Part shown: piece by piece, positions 28,058 to 37,276 of the stretch
How the letters are laid out: each line of letters opens with the position of its first letter
How positions within the stretch are numbered: position 1 is the first letter of the stretch
From: Bradyrhizobium sp. CSA112
Lineage (GTDB): Bacteria; Pseudomonadota; Alphaproteobacteria; Rhizobiales; Xanthobacteraceae
Assembly: GCF_029051645.1 (NCBI RefSeq)
Contig: NZ_JAACFS010000004.1
Span: 248,001-312,000 of the forward strand
DNA: 64,000 bases
Direction: 5' to 3'
Notes under the pieces: generated by a model
Database searches by the model: none
Seen by the model: the letters and a program-made list of their open reading frames with translations, nothing else
Told to the model about the DNA's origin: nothing
Position numbers and translations under genes: made by a program

Positions 28058-28471
28058 TCAGCGGCGGAACGGAAACAGGCTGCGTAGGTTCCGGTCGCGC
28101 AGCCACAACCCGCCCCATACCATCAGGCCGAGATAAAGCCCAAACAGCGTATGCGTGAACAGGGGACTATCGATCCGGACATGCGAAGCGATCGCGCCGC
28201 CGAGATAGCCCGTGAGCAAGATCGCCCCGAGGATCGAGGTCGGCGGGATGGCGTAGAGCACCGTGCAAATGATGGTGATGGCGCCAAGGCCGCGCATCAG
28301 TGCATCACTCGAACCATAGCCCATTCTGTCCATGGTTTCGGTGACGACCGGCCACGGCACCAGCTTGATGGCGCCGTCGATCATCAGGAACACGATGACG
28401 AGGCCGGAGAGGATGCGGCCTGTCCAGCGCGCGGGCTTTGAGGCCGGAAGAGTCTCGGCGATGACAGTCAT
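28058..28471 (-). CDS. DoxX-family membrane protein
   Basis: The 137-aa product has four predicted helices (ILSGLVIVFLMIDGAIKLV, GLGAITIICTVLYAI, SILGAILLTGYLGGAIA, LFGLYLGLMVWGGLWL) in the DoxX-like pattern. DoxX proteins are small inner-membrane proteins linked in other bacteria to thiol and oxidative stress responses. It starts 39 nt after a TGTCGG-N17-CGTC promoter and heads a DoxX-SRPBCC pair. Confidence 0.9.
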   Translation of the reverse strand: MTVIAETLPASKPARWTGRILSGLVIVFLMIDGAIKLVPWPVVTETMDRMGYGSSDALMRGLGAITIICTVLYAIPPTSILGAILLTGYLGGAIASHVRIDSPLFTHTLFGLYLGLMVWGGLWLRDRNLRSLFPFRR

Positions 28472-28509
28472 GATCTTGTCCCTCGTCTTGAATGGCTGTT
28501 CGATTTCAA

Positions 28510-28536
28510 GACGAACGAGGGGAGAGGAATCCGACA
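28510..28536 (-). promoter_or_regulatory. Predicted ECF42-type promoter before DoxX-SRPBCC
   Basis: TGTCGG-N17-CGTC on the minus strand, 39 nt before the DoxX start codon. Confidence 0.7.
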
Positions 28537-28578
28537 GGGCAGCGAATTATTTTCGAGTCGTGATGGCGGGGTTCTTCC

Positions 28579-28714
28579 CTTCTCCCCTTGTGGGAGAAGG
28601 TGGATCGAATGAGCGTCCGCTCATTCGAGACGGATGAGGGGTCTGTCTCCGCGGAGAGAACCCCCCTCATCCGCCCTCGCTTCGCGAGGGCACCTTCTCC
28701 CACAAGGGGAGAAG
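28579..28714. repeat. Inverted repeat pair between DoxX and the sigma factor gene
   Basis: Perfect 24-bp arms at 28579-28602 and 28691-28714 (core CTTCTCCCCTTGTGGGAGAA) form one long hairpin, and each arm is itself a hairpin. The inner part includes GAGCGTCCGCTC and CCTCATCCG. Confidence 0.8.
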
Positions 28715-28743
28715 GAAGGAAGCAAGGGTGAGAAGAAAGCGCG

Positions 28744-30015
28744 CTACTTCCCCGCCTTTTTGCCGCGGGGCTGGCTGTCGCGCTGCAGGCGGTCGAGATG
28801 CATGCGGATGTGGGCGGCTTCGGCCGAGGTGTTCGCCAGCGCGATGGCGCGGTCGAAAGCCGTGCGGGCCTCGTCGTTGCGGCCGAGTTGCATCAGGAAG
28901 GCGCCGCGCACGCCGAAGAAATGAAAATAGTTCGACAGCCGCGGCGCCAACGGCTCGATCATGTCGAGCCCGGCCTGCGGCCCTTTTACCTTGGACGCTG
29001 CAACTGCACGGTTCAGCGTCACCACCGGCGACGGCTGCATGATCTCGAGCGCGCCATAGAGCAGATCGATCTGGGTCCAGTCGGTATCTTCGGGCTTTTC
29101 GGCACGGGCATGCAGCGCCGCGATCGCGGCCTGCACCTGGTAGGGCCCACTGCGGCGATGACGCATCGCCTTGTCGATCAGCGCCAGCCCCTCGGCGATG
29201 AGAGCCTTGTTCCACTTCGAACGGTCCTGATCGTCGAGCAGGATCACCGCGCCATCGTCGTCGAACCGCGCCGCAGAGCGCGCATGCTGCAGCAACAGCA
29301 GCGCGGTCAGCCCCATGATCTCTGGCTCGCTCTGGAACAGCCGCAGCAACAGCCGCGCCAGGCGAATGGCCTCCTCGCACAAGGGCGCTCGAATCTCGGC
29401 TGTATCGCCGCTCGCCGAATAGCCCTCGTTGAAGATCAGGTAGATCATCGCGGCGACCGAGGCGAGGCGTTCAGAGCGCTCCACCGCATCAGGCGCTTCG
29501 AACGGCACATTGGCATCGGCGACCCGTGCCTTCGCCCGCGTGATGCGTTGCTCCATCGCGGCTTCCGAGACCAGGAAGGCGCGCGCGATCTGCTTGACCG
29601 ATAGCCCTGAGACGATGCGCAAGGCGAGCGCGATCTGCTGCGTCGCCGGCAGATCCGGATGGCAGCAGATGAACAAGAGCCGCAGAATGTCGTCGCGGTA
29701 GCGCGAACCGTCGAGCCGCTCGGCAAGCTGTTCCTCGGCGTCGTCGAGATCGGAGATCGCCTCGTCCTCAGGCAACGCCTCCTGCTTCTTGCTCCGCCTG
29801 ATATCGTCGATCGCAACGTTGCGCCCGACCATGATCAGCCACGCCGCGGGATCGCGCGGCGGGCCGTTCTGCGGCCAGCTCTTCAGCGCGCGGAGGCAGG
29901 CGTTTTGAAAGGCTTCCTCGGCGGTGTCGAGATTGCGGAAATAGCGCAATAGCGCGCCGACCGCCTGGGGGCGAGCCGAGGTCAGCGCGGCATCGATCCA
30001 GGCGGTGTCGGTCAC
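28744..30015 (-). CDS. ECF42-type RNA polymerase sigma factor with long C-terminal extension
   Basis: The 423-aa protein has sigma region 2 (YFRNLDTAEEAFQNACLRAL, NVAIDDIRRSK) and region 4 (LSVKQIARAFLVSEAAMEQR) within its first 180 residues. About 230 further residues form a TPR-like helical extension (IYLIFNEGYSA, ALDKAMRHRRSGPYQ-like helices, VTLNRAVA, RNDEARTAFDRAIAL). This layout and the neighbouring YCII gene mark the ECF42 group, which lacks a classical anti-sigma factor. The GTG start overlaps the YCII stop as GTGA, so the pair is translationally coupled. It probably directs transcription from the six TGTCGG-N17-CGTC sites in this window. Confidence 0.92.
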   Translation of the reverse strand: MTDTAWIDAALTSARPQAVGALLRYFRNLDTAEEAFQNACLRALKSWPQNGPPRDPAAWLIMVGRNVAIDDIRRSKKQEALPEDEAISDLDDAEEQLAERLDGSRYRDDILRLLFICCHPDLPATQQIALALRIVSGLSVKQIARAFLVSEAAMEQRITRAKARVADANVPFEAPDAVERSERLASVAAMIYLIFNEGYSASGDTAEIRAPLCEEAIRLARLLLRLFQSEPEIMGLTALLLLQHARSAARFDDDGAVILLDDQDRSKWNKALIAEGLALIDKAMRHRRSGPYQVQAAIAALHARAEKPEDTDWTQIDLLYGALEIMQPSPVVTLNRAVAASKVKGPQAGLDMIEPLAPRLSNYFHFFGVRGAFLMQLGRNDEARTAFDRAIALANTSAEAAHIRMHLDRLQRDSQPRGKKAGK

Positions 30016-30380
30016 GGCTGCACACTCCCCGGCACAAACTGGCCGACGGGGCGGATCTCATAAGCGCCGCCGGGATTGGCCGCACCGAGATCGCGGGCGA
30101 CGTCGAGCGCCTCGTCCAGGTTCTTGCAGTCGACGAGATAGAAGCCGAGCAACTGCTCCTTGGTTTCGGCAAAGGGCCCGTCCAGCACCAGCGGCGGGTC
30201 GTCCTTGCGCAGCGTGGTCGCTGCCGTCGTCGGCAAGAGCCGCGCGACCGGACCGAGCCGGCCCTGCTTGGTCAGTTTATCCTGCACGACGGCAAGTTTC
30301 TTCATGACCGCGGCGTCCTGTTCCTTGGTCCAGGAACCGACGGTGTCTTCGTCGTGATAGCAAAGGATGGCGTAAAGCAT
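30012..30380 (-). CDS. YCII-family (DGPF) protein coupled to the ECF42 sigma factor
   Basis: The 122-aa product begins MLYAILCYHDEDTVGSW and has the DGPF signature in LVLDGPFAETKEQLLGFY. It is the hallmark partner of ECF42 sigma factors, and a regulatory or enzymatic role is unproven. It overlaps the sigma gene by 4 nt. The promoter at 30408-30434 predicts transcription from about 30400, which excludes the upstream starts at 30404 and supports 30380. Confidence 0.93.
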   Translation of the reverse strand: MLYAILCYHDEDTVGSWTKEQDAAVMKKLAVVQDKLTKQGRLGPVARLLPTTAATTLRKDDPPLVLDGPFAETKEQLLGFYLVDCKNLDEALDVARDLGAANPGGAYEIRPVGQFVPGSVQP

Positions 30381-30407
30381 GAGGGCTGACATCTCCGTTG
30401 TCATGAT

Positions 30408-30434
30408 GACGAACGATTATGCCCGCTGCCGACA
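30408..30434 (-). promoter_or_regulatory. Predicted ECF42-type promoter before YCII-sigma (autoregulation)
   Basis: TGTCGG-N17-CGTC on the minus strand, 28 nt before the YCII start codon. It implies that the sigma factor drives its own operon. Confidence 0.75.
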
Positions 30435-30471
30435 GGTGCGTCGAAGAAATTTTGGATTGTTCCGTCGCCGG

Positions 30472-30591
30472 TCAGGGACCGATGATCGGAGGCGGTGGCG
30501 GATTGAGGTGCCGGTAGGTGTGGACGACCGCCTTGGAACAAAGGCTGCACACGGCGACGGCCAGAAAGATGATCTTCATCTTTCTTCGCAT
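30472..30591 (-). CDS. Small secreted or membrane peptide with polyproline tail
   Basis: A 39-codon frame begins MRRKMKIIFLAVAV behind AGGGAG at a good distance. It encodes a basic N-terminus, a hydrophobic stretch with two Cys (VCSLCSKAVV) and the tail HLNPPPPPIIGP. No family is recognised. The strong ribosome site and signal-like start argue for a real gene. It lies between the YCII-sigma operon and a divergent dehydrogenase. Confidence 0.45.
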   Translation of the reverse strand: MRRKMKIIFLAVAVCSLCSKAVVHTYRHLNPPPPPIIGP

Positions 30592-30688
30592 GTGAAGGTC
30601 TCCCTTGTTGGACCAAAGGAGGCTAGAGAAACGGTTCGATCGGCAATGTGAGGCGGGTCACGCCAAGTGGCCTACGAAAGGAATGGCA

Positions 30689-31654
30689 ATGAACAAGGGG
30701 GCGCTCGCGCTGCTGGTGCATGGCGGAACAGAAAACTGGTCGCCGCAACGCTGGAAGGCCCGGTTCGACGAGGTCTGCCCTGACCGATCCGTGCTGCTGT
30801 TGCCGGATGCGTCGTCCGATCCGGCGGAGGTGCATTACGCCGCGGTGTGGAAGCCGCATCCGGGTGAACTTGCCGCCTTTCCTAACCTGCGTGTGATCTT
30901 CAACCTGGGCGCCGGCGTCGACGCGTTGATGGCGGACCGCTCATTGCCCGACGTGCCGCTGGTGCGCGTGGCCGTCACCGACCTCACCGCCCGGATGACG
31001 GAATATGTCGTGCTGCATGTGCTGATGCACCACCGGCAGGAGCCCTACTTGCGGGAATCCCAGCGTGAAAAGCGCTGGGCGCCGAAATCGCAATGGGCGG
31101 CGGGCGCTGTTACGGTCGGCATCATGGGGCTGGGCACGCTCGGCGCTGACGCGGCCGACGCGCTCAGGCGTCTGGGCTTTCGCGTCGTGGGCTGGAGCCG
31201 CAGCCCCAAGCAAATCGAGGGCGTCACATGCTTTCACGGCAAGTTGCAGCTCGATGCTTTTCTGGGTCGCATCAACATCCTGGTCTGCCTCCTCCCGCTT
31301 ACCCTGAACACGCGACAGATTCTGAATCGGGGGCTGTTTGAGAAACTGAATCGCACGAGCCCGCTTGGCGCGCCGGTCGTGATCAATGCCGGCCGCGGCG
31401 GCCTGCAGAACGAGGCCGACATCCTGCAATGCCTCGACGACGGCACGCTCGGCGGCGCCTCGCTCGACGTCTACGCCACCGAACCGCTGCCCGTGGACAG
31501 CCCGTTCTGGACCCATCCAAAAGTGGTGCTGACCCCGCACAACGCCGCCGACACCGATCCCGACGAGATATCCAAATATGTCGCCGAGCAGATCAGACGT
31601 TTCGAGGCCGGCGGCGCGCTAGAAAATGTAGTGGATCGCAACCGGGGGTATTGA
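30689..31654 (+). CDS. D-isomer 2-hydroxyacid dehydrogenase (glyoxylate/hydroxypyruvate reductase A-like)
   Basis: The 321-aa product resembles GhrA, which reduces glyoxylate or hydroxypyruvate with NADPH. The Rossmann motif is in VGIMGLGTLGADAADALRRLG. Catalytic residues fall in FNLGAGVDAL, VINAGRGG (Arg), SLDVYATEPLP (Glu) and LTPHNAAD (His). AAAGGA is 6 nt before the ATG at 30689, which is preferred over the ATG at 30683. It stands alone. The true substrate could be another 2-keto acid. Confidence 0.9.
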   Translation: MNKGALALLVHGGTENWSPQRWKARFDEVCPDRSVLLLPDASSDPAEVHYAAVWKPHPGELAAFPNLRVIFNLGAGVDALMADRSLPDVPLVRVAVTDLTARMTEYVVLHVLMHHRQEPYLRESQREKRWAPKSQWAAGAVTVGIMGLGTLGADAADALRRLGFRVVGWSRSPKQIEGVTCFHGKLQLDAFLGRINILVCLLPLTLNTRQILNRGLFEKLNRTSPLGAPVVINAGRGGLQNEADILQCLDDGTLGGASLDVYATEPLPVDSPFWTHPKVVLTPHNAADTDPDEISKYVAEQIRRFEAGGALENVVDRNRGY

Positions 31655-31676
31655 TGATTTGGTCGTCCCTGCCTAG

Positions 31677-31690
31677 TGCGCAATTGCGCA
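31677..31690. repeat. TGCGCAATTGCGCA palindrome, copy 2
   Basis: It sits in CTAGTGCGCAATTGCGCAC, the same context as copy 3 at 37277. It is followed by CCCTGCG-type hairpins up to about 31800. The rest of the gap to 31895 holds no recognised gene. Confidence 0.7.
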
Positions 31691-31895
31691 CGGGCGCAGG
31701 GACCCATACGCCGCGGCTTCTCGTTTGTCGCTGGGGCTAGTTGCCTTCTTAACACAACGCCCTGTGGTTATAGATCCCTGCGTTCGCAGGGACGACGTTG
31801 GAATTTGCTGCCCTCATCCCTTCACGAGCATTGCCCCAGGTTGCACGGCCGGCGCCATTCACCCAAAATTAGCAACGTTTCGGTATTGCTGCTGG

Positions 31896-33893
31896 ATGGC
31901 CAGCACAGCAAGAAACGCCTTCTCCCGACGCTTCAATCTGGGACTCAGGACCCGGATCACCGCCGCCCTTGCGCTCGCCTCGGCGGGGACCGCGGTCTTC
32001 GTCGTCATCGGCGCGATGTGGATCATCTCAGGGATCGTCGATCGCGCCGACGAGCGCGAATTGCGCAGCCACTACGACGCGCTGCAGTCGAGGCTGGGCC
32101 AGGAGGCGCGCCGGGCGGCCGCGATGAGCGCCGTTGTCGCAACCATACCCGCGGTTCAAGAGGCGATGGCGCGCGACGACCGCGATGCCCTGATGGGACT
32201 GTTCGGTGCCGGATTCGCTGCGCTGAAATCCGACTACGGCGTCGACCAGTTCCAGTTTCATACGCCGCCGGCAATATCGTATCTCCGCGTCCATCAACCC
32301 AAGAAATTCGGCGACGACCTCTCAAGCTTCCGCAAGACGGTGGTCGCAGCCAATCAGCAGCGCAAGCCGATCGTTGGCCTGGAAGGCGGCGTCGCCGGGC
32401 TCGGCATCCGCGGCGTCGTTCCCGTCGCACATGCCGGCAAGCATCTGGGTTCCGTGGAGTTCGGCCTGACCTTCGGCCAGCCGTTCTTCGACGAATTCAA
32501 GCGCACCCGCGGCGTCGATGTCGCGTTTCATCTTTCGGCTAGCAGCGACTTCAAATTGTTCGGCGGAACGCTGGACGGCCGCAGCTTCTTCGATCCGGCC
32601 GACTATGGCCGTGCCCGCGACGGCGGCTTCGCTATCCGCCAGGGCAAGCTCGGCAGCACGCCGGTTGCCGCCTTGCTCGGTCCGATCAAGGATTTTTCCG
32701 GCAACTCCATCGGCGCCGTCGAAATCGTGATGGACAACAGCGAGTATGTCACATCGCTCGATCGCGCGCGTCAGTTCGCCATCGGCATGGCGCTGTTCGG
32801 AGTAGCCATCGCGGCCGCCGCCGGATTGCTGATTGCCCGCGGCATTTCACGCCCGATTCTTTCGATTACGGCGGTGATGCGCGATCTCGCGCGTGGCAAG
32901 CTGGAGTTCGAGTTGCCCGTGCATCAGCGGCAGGACGAAGTCGGCGAAATGGCGCGGGCCGTCGCGGTGTTCAAGGATAATGCCGTCCGCATGCAACGGA
33001 TGCAGGCAGATCAGGCGGAAACGAAGGCTCTGTCCGAAGCGGAAAAACGCCGGGCGTTCGCGGCGCTGGCCGACAGTTTCGAGGCCAGCGTGCGCGGCGT
33101 GGTCGAGCGCGTGTCCGCGGCTGCGACCGAAATGCAGGCGACGGCACAGTCGATGTCCTCCATCGTCGAGCAATCGCGGCAGCAGACGCTGACGGTTTCG
33201 ACGGCTTCCGAGCAGGCATCCGACAACGTCCAGACCGTTGCCGCGGCCGCCGAGGAATTGTCGTCGTCGATGGACGAAATCGGCCGCCGGCTGACGCATG
33301 CCTCCACCGTCGTCGGCAAGGCCGCGAACGACGGCCAGCAGTCGAACAACCGCGTCCAGAGCCTCGCCGCCGCAGCCCAGAAAATTGGCGAGGTGGTGTC
33401 GCTGATCAACCAGATCGCCAGCCAGACCAACCTGCTCGCGCTGAATGCGACCATCGAGGCCGCGCGTGCCGGCGAATCCGGCCGCGGCTTTGCCGTCGTC
33501 GCCAGCGAAGTGAAGACGCTGGCGACGCAGACCGCCAAGGCGACCGAGGAGATCCGGGCCCAGATCGCGGCAGTGCAGAGCGAAACCGCCGCGGCCGTCG
33601 ACGGCATCCAGTCGATCTGCACGACGATCCAGGAGGTCGACGAAATTTCCGCGGCGATTGCCGCAGCCGTCGGCCAGCAGGGCTCGGCGACGCAGGAAAT
33701 CGCGCGCAACGTGCAGCAGGCCGCGGCCCGCACCGGCGAGGTCTCGCGCAACATTTCCGGCGTGACGACGGGCATCCGCGCTACCGGCGACGCCGCGCAG
33801 GAAGTGCTCTCATCGGCGGGCGAACTGGCGGAGCAATCGAGCAAGCTTCGCAGCGAGGTCGACCGCTTCCTCGCCCACATCAGGGCGGCCTGA
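31896..33893 (+). CDS. Methyl-accepting chemotaxis protein with periplasmic Cache-type sensor
   Basis: The 665-aa receptor starts [16 protein letters not shown]. One helix at about residues 20-42 is followed by a periplasmic double-Cache-like domain of about 245 residues ([58 protein letters not shown]). A second helix at about 295-316 leads into a HAMP domain and a signalling domain with the tip [20 protein letters not shown]. The Cache motif LRVHQP and GLEGGV are typical of receptors for small carboxylates or amines. The ligand is unknown. No ribosome site is strong. Confidence 0.92.
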   Translation: MASTARNAFSRRFNLGLRTRITAALALASAGTAVFVVIGAMWIISGIVDRADERELRSHYDALQSRLGQEARRAAAMSAVVATIPAVQEAMARDDRDALMGLFGAGFAALKSDYGVDQFQFHTPPAISYLRVHQPKKFGDDLSSFRKTVVAANQQRKPIVGLEGGVAGLGIRGVVPVAHAGKHLGSVEFGLTFGQPFFDEFKRTRGVDVAFHLSASSDFKLFGGTLDGRSFFDPADYGRARDGGFAIRQGKLGSTPVAALLGPIKDFSGNSIGAVEIVMDNSEYVTSLDRARQFAIGMALFGVAIAAAAGLLIARGISRPILSITAVMRDLARGKLEFELPVHQRQDEVGEMARAVAVFKDNAVRMQRMQADQAETKALSEAEKRRAFAALADSFEASVRGVVERVSAAATEMQATAQSMSSIVEQSRQQTLTVSTASEQASDNVQTVAAAAEELSSSMDEIGRRLTHASTVVGKAANDGQQSNNRVQSLAAAAQKIGEVVSLINQIASQTNLLALNATIEAARAGESGRGFAVVASEVKTLATQTAKATEEIRAQIAAVQSETAAAVDGIQSICTTIQEVDEISAAIAAAVGQQGSATQEIARNVQQAAARTGEVSRNISGVTTGIRATGDAAQEVLSSAGELAEQSSKLRSEVDRFLAHIRAA

Positions 33894-33897
33894 GGCG

Positions 33898-33920
33898 GGC
33901 ATTCCTTAACTGGGAATGCC
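33898..33920. terminator. Hairpin between convergent chemoreceptor and tctC-like genes
   Basis: GGCATTCC / GGAATGCC forms an 8-bp stem with a 7-nt loop just past the MCP stop. There is no T run, so it is at most a weak terminator. Confidence 0.4.
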
Positions 33921-33990
33921 GCCGATCGGAGGCCGGGTATTAATGATCTGGTCGTCTCTGCCGGTGGTGCATGGCGGCTGGAGCGCAGCC

Positions 33991-34974
33991 TCATTCAGGT
34001 TTGATGTTGCCAGCAGTGACAACGTGGCGCCATTTCTCGATCGAAGCATCGATATGGGCAACGTATTGCTGCGGTGTGGAACCGATCGGTTCGTAGCCGA
34101 TCTCGTCGAGGCGCCGACGCAGGTCGTCGGACTTTAGTGCCGCCTGTGCCACCGTGCCGAGTTGAGTGACGATGGCTTCCGGCAGATTGGCAGGTGCAAT
34201 GATTCCAAAGTCGGGCGCTGCGTCTACCTTCTGCAGACCGGCCTCCGCCATGCTGGGCACGTCGGGCAGTTGCGGGATCCGTCCCGTCGTGCTTCCCAAC
34301 GCCCGCAACTTGCCGTCGCGAACATGCTCGAGAACGGCGGGGATCGTGCTGAAAGTGAAATCGACCTTCCCGCCGAGCAGATCGATAATGGATGGCCCGC
34401 CGCCGCGATAAGGTACCGGGACAACGTCGATGCCGGTCTCCTGCCGGAATTGTTCGCAGCCGAGATGAACAGCCGTGCCGAGGCCCGCGGTCGCCATGCT
34501 CAGCGTGCCCGGCTTCGACTTCGCGAGCGCGATCAGCTCCTTTACGTTGCTGACTGGAAGAGATTCCGAAACGACCAGCACCAAAGAGGTGCGGGCCAGC
34601 AGGGATACCGGCGTGAAATTCTTTTTCGTGTCGTACGGCAGTTTGTTCCCGAATAGGCTGGGATTGATCGTGAACGCGCTGTCGACGACGCCGATCGTGT
34701 AGCCGTCGGGCGCGGCAGTCGCAATCGCCTGGGTACCGATGATGCTCGCACCGCCTCCCCGGTTGTCGATAAAGAGTGATTGGCCGAGCTTCTCGCCCAT
34801 CACACCGGCGACGAGGCGTGCGACGATGTCCGATGCGCCGCCGGCGGCGTAAGGGACGACGACACGGATGGGGCGCTGCGGATATTGTTGCGCCTGTGCA
34901 CGTCGTCCAGCGAGCGATGTGGCCGCGACGGACGTCAAGCCGGCCAAAAGAGAGCGTCGATCTATACGGATCAT
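33991..34974 (-). CDS. TctC/Bug-family tripartite tricarboxylate transporter substrate-binding protein
   Basis: The 327-aa precursor has a Tat-like signal (MIRIDRRSLLAGLTSVAAT). The Bug fold shows WPRPI-like YPQRPIRVVVPYAAGGASDIVAR, DNRGGGASIIG, VPYRGGGPSIIDLLGGKVDF and AGLQKVDAAPDFGIIAP. It binds a carboxylate in the periplasm. No TctA or TctB membrane subunit is nearby, so it is an orphan binding protein that may use a transporter elsewhere. It follows an enolase-superfamily gene by 30 nt, so the ligand may be that enzyme's substrate, perhaps a sugar acid. Confidence 0.93.
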   Translation of the reverse strand: MIRIDRRSLLAGLTSVAATSLAGRRAQAQQYPQRPIRVVVPYAAGGASDIVARLVAGVMGEKLGQSLFIDNRGGGASIIGTQAIATAAPDGYTIGVVDSAFTINPSLFGNKLPYDTKKNFTPVSLLARTSLVLVVSESLPVSNVKELIALAKSKPGTLSMATAGLGTAVHLGCEQFRQETGIDVVPVPYRGGGPSIIDLLGGKVDFTFSTIPAVLEHVRDGKLRALGSTTGRIPQLPDVPSMAEAGLQKVDAAPDFGIIAPANLPEAIVTQLGTVAQAALKSDDLRRRLDEIGYEPIGSTPQQYVAHIDASIEKWRHVVTAGNIKPE

Positions 34975-35004
34975 GATTTTCGTGTCCCGGTTTCTGATCA
35001 GTCG

Positions 35005-36102
35005 TCAGGCGCGATATTGATCGATGAGGTCCATATCCGGATCGCCGCCGAGACCCGGCCCATCGGGAATATCGATGAAACCGTCCGCAATCGGAGCGGT
35101 GCTGCCGCAGGGATCGAAGGCAAGATCGCAATAAAATCTTTCCAGGGCGCTCGCTTGCTTCTTGGCTGCCAGCACCTGGATCGTCGCGAGATAGCCCGGG
35201 CCGAAGAATGGCGAGTGGGGGACGCAAGTTGCTCCGGCCGCCTCCGACTCGGTGCAGATCCGCCAAAGCGGCGTGAGGCCGCCGATCTTGATCACGCTGG
35301 GTTGAACATAGTCGACGCAATCATCTGCGAGCATTTTTTTGAAATCGAGAGCATTGCTGGCGTTCTCTCCGATGGCGGTCGCAACGCCAGTCGAATGCCT
35401 TAGCGCGGCAAGCGACGCGAAATCCTCCGGCGGCCAGATCGGTTCTTCGATCCACAGAAGATCGGATGGCGCCATTTCGTTAACAGCATCGACTGCATCC
35501 GCGGGAAGCCACGCACAATTGGTATCGACCATCAACGGCACGTTGGGGCCCGCCACGTCGCGGGCCGCTGCGACCGCTTCGGCCGTGCGCTCGTGCAATT
35601 TGATCTGTTGAAAACCGTCACCGAGTGCGCGGTCGAGGATGCGTCGGACCCGTTCCAGGTCGCCATTGTACTGCAGCAGGGACGCATAAACCTCGATGCG
35701 ATCGCGCCTGCGACCGCCAAGCAAAGTCGAAACCGGCACTCCGGCAAGTTTGCCTCGGATGTCCCATAGAGCGATGTCGAGACCGCTGATGGCGTGAATG
35801 GTGGCGCCCGCGCGACCCAGATTGTGCAGAGTTCGCTCAATCCGCGCCGGCAACTCCACATCGTCGACTTTCTGGCCAATCGCCAGTGGAGCGACCCATT
35901 GGTCGATCGCCGGAACGACCGCCGACCAAAAGCCGCCATAGGCTTCGCCCCAGCCCACCGTGCCACGATCGGTCGTGACCCGTACCAGAACGGTATCGAG
36001 CGTGGTGCGTGGCTGGCCCGCGAAGGCCGGTGAAGGCCCCCAATGGTCAAATGGAATTCGCAGCGCGAATGCCGTGATTGCCGCGATTCTTGGTGCGCTC
36101 AT
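35005..36102 (-). CDS. Enolase-superfamily enzyme (mandelate racemase/muconate lactonizing type)
   Basis: The 365-aa product has the capping domain (RTTLDTVLVRVTTDRGTVGWGE) and a TIM-barrel domain. Metal ligands lie in VDTNCAW, WIEEPIWPPED and GENAS. The base position reads QIKLHE, a KxH where many relatives have KxK, and HSPFFGPGYLA follows. It probably dehydrates or epimerises a hydroxy-acid such as a sugar acid. It is co-transcribed with the TctC-like gene and divergent from a lysR gene. The ribosome site is weak. Confidence 0.9.
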   Translation of the reverse strand: MSAPRIAAITAFALRIPFDHWGPSPAFAGQPRTTLDTVLVRVTTDRGTVGWGEAYGGFWSAVVPAIDQWVAPLAIGQKVDDVELPARIERTLHNLGRAGATIHAISGLDIALWDIRGKLAGVPVSTLLGGRRRDRIEVYASLLQYNGDLERVRRILDRALGDGFQQIKLHERTAEAVAAARDVAGPNVPLMVDTNCAWLPADAVDAVNEMAPSDLLWIEEPIWPPEDFASLAALRHSTGVATAIGENASNALDFKKMLADDCVDYVQPSVIKIGGLTPLWRICTESEAAGATCVPHSPFFGPGYLATIQVLAAKKQASALERFYCDLAFDPCGSTAPIADGFIDIPDGPGLGGDPDMDLIDQYRA

Positions 36103-36229
36103 GGAAAGCAACCTTCGACGATCCGGCTTGCCCTTTGATGACCTGAGGCCGGCAAATACCGCCTGTTTGGCCGCCCGAAGCCATTGTCGCCGCAACAGGT
36201 ATGTGTTCAAAATACCAAAAGCTGCACTA

Positions 36230-36250
36230 ATCATGTCCTGGGATTATGAT
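36230..36250. promoter_or_regulatory. LysR-type box over the lysR start codon
   Basis: ATCAT-N11-ATGAT has the T-N11-A form of LysR recognition sites and covers the start of the lysR gene. It lies about 130 nt before the divergent enolase-family gene. Confidence 0.5.
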
Positions 36251-37190
36251 GTTGAGCGTTCGGGAGTTGGAGGTCTTTCGCCGCGTTATGGAGTTGGGCA
36301 CCGTTACCGCGGCCGCCGAGGCACTTCATATTTCCCAACCGGCCGTCAGCCGGACCCTCCAGCAGGCGGAACGACGGCTCGGATTCTCGCTATTTTTGCG
36401 CCGGAAGAAGCGATTGCTGGCAACGCCGGAGGCCCAGTCGTTGTTTTCGGAGACAGTCAGGGCGTTCGCCGCCTTCGATGTCGTCCAGAAGCGCGCTGCC
36501 GACCTCGGAGCAGGGCGTGCGGGCGGGCTCAATATCGCGGCGATTTCGGCCTTCGCAAATGCGTTGCTTCCGAAGGCCGTTGCAACATTCTGCAAATCGC
36601 GGCCTGATGTCGTTATCACGCTTCAGTCGATGAGCGCCCTGCAAGTCGCTACGCACGTCGCCAATCACCAAGCAGATCTGGGGTTCGTCATCGATTCCAT
36701 CGCGGCGCCGGGCGTGTCTGTGAGCGATCTCTGGGCCACCGACTTCGGATGCGTCATGCCGCGCACGCATCCGTTGGCGTCGAAGCTTCATGTAGTGCCC
36801 GCTGATCTCGAGCATGAAAGGTTGATATGTCTGAGCAGGCAGCTCCCTTTGGGGATCCTCGCAATACGCGTTTTTGCAGATGCAGACGTCCCGTTGTCGA
36901 CTGCAATCGAGGTATCACAGTCCACAGTCGCATGCGCGCTGGTGCGAGCCGGTGCAGGTCTGGCGTTATTGGATGGGCTCGGAACGATGGGGATGCCGGC
37001 AGCAGATCTGGTCATGCGGCCGTTCCATCCTTCCGTCAAGGTAATGTGCAGGATCGTGCGACCGCGCCACCTGCTGCAGTCTCGGTTGACCCGCGATTTT
37101 ATCGACAATCTGAGTGACGTCATAAAAGCGCAGGATAGTTGCGCCGACAGCGTCACGATATCCCGGGCCGTCAGCGAGAAGAATTCGTAA
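36246..37190 (+). CDS. LysR-family regulator of the enolase-TctC locus
   Basis: The 314-aa regulator begins MMLSVRELEVFRRVMELG. Its helix-turn-helix is TVTAAAEALHISQPAVSRTL, and a substrate-binding domain follows from about residue 90. It is divergent from the enolase-superfamily and TctC-like genes, the usual place for a local regulator that responds to their substrate. The ATG at 36249 is an equally good start. The candidate binding box at 36230 overlaps this start. Confidence 0.92.
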   Translation: MMLSVRELEVFRRVMELGTVTAAAEALHISQPAVSRTLQQAERRLGFSLFLRRKKRLLATPEAQSLFSETVRAFAAFDVVQKRAADLGAGRAGGLNIAAISAFANALLPKAVATFCKSRPDVVITLQSMSALQVATHVANHQADLGFVIDSIAAPGVSVSDLWATDFGCVMPRTHPLASKLHVVPADLEHERLICLSRQLPLGILAIRVFADADVPLSTAIEVSQSTVACALVRAGAGLALLDGLGTMGMPAADLVMRPFHPSVKVMCRIVRPRHLLQSRLTRDFIDNLSDVIKAQDSCADSVTISRAVSEKNS

Positions 37191-37276
37191 GGTTGGCGCT
37201 TCCCAGCCTGGGCACAACGCTCGAGGACAAGATCCCATCATCCCGTCCAGCGTGATCTCGCCGCTTGCGAGACTAG

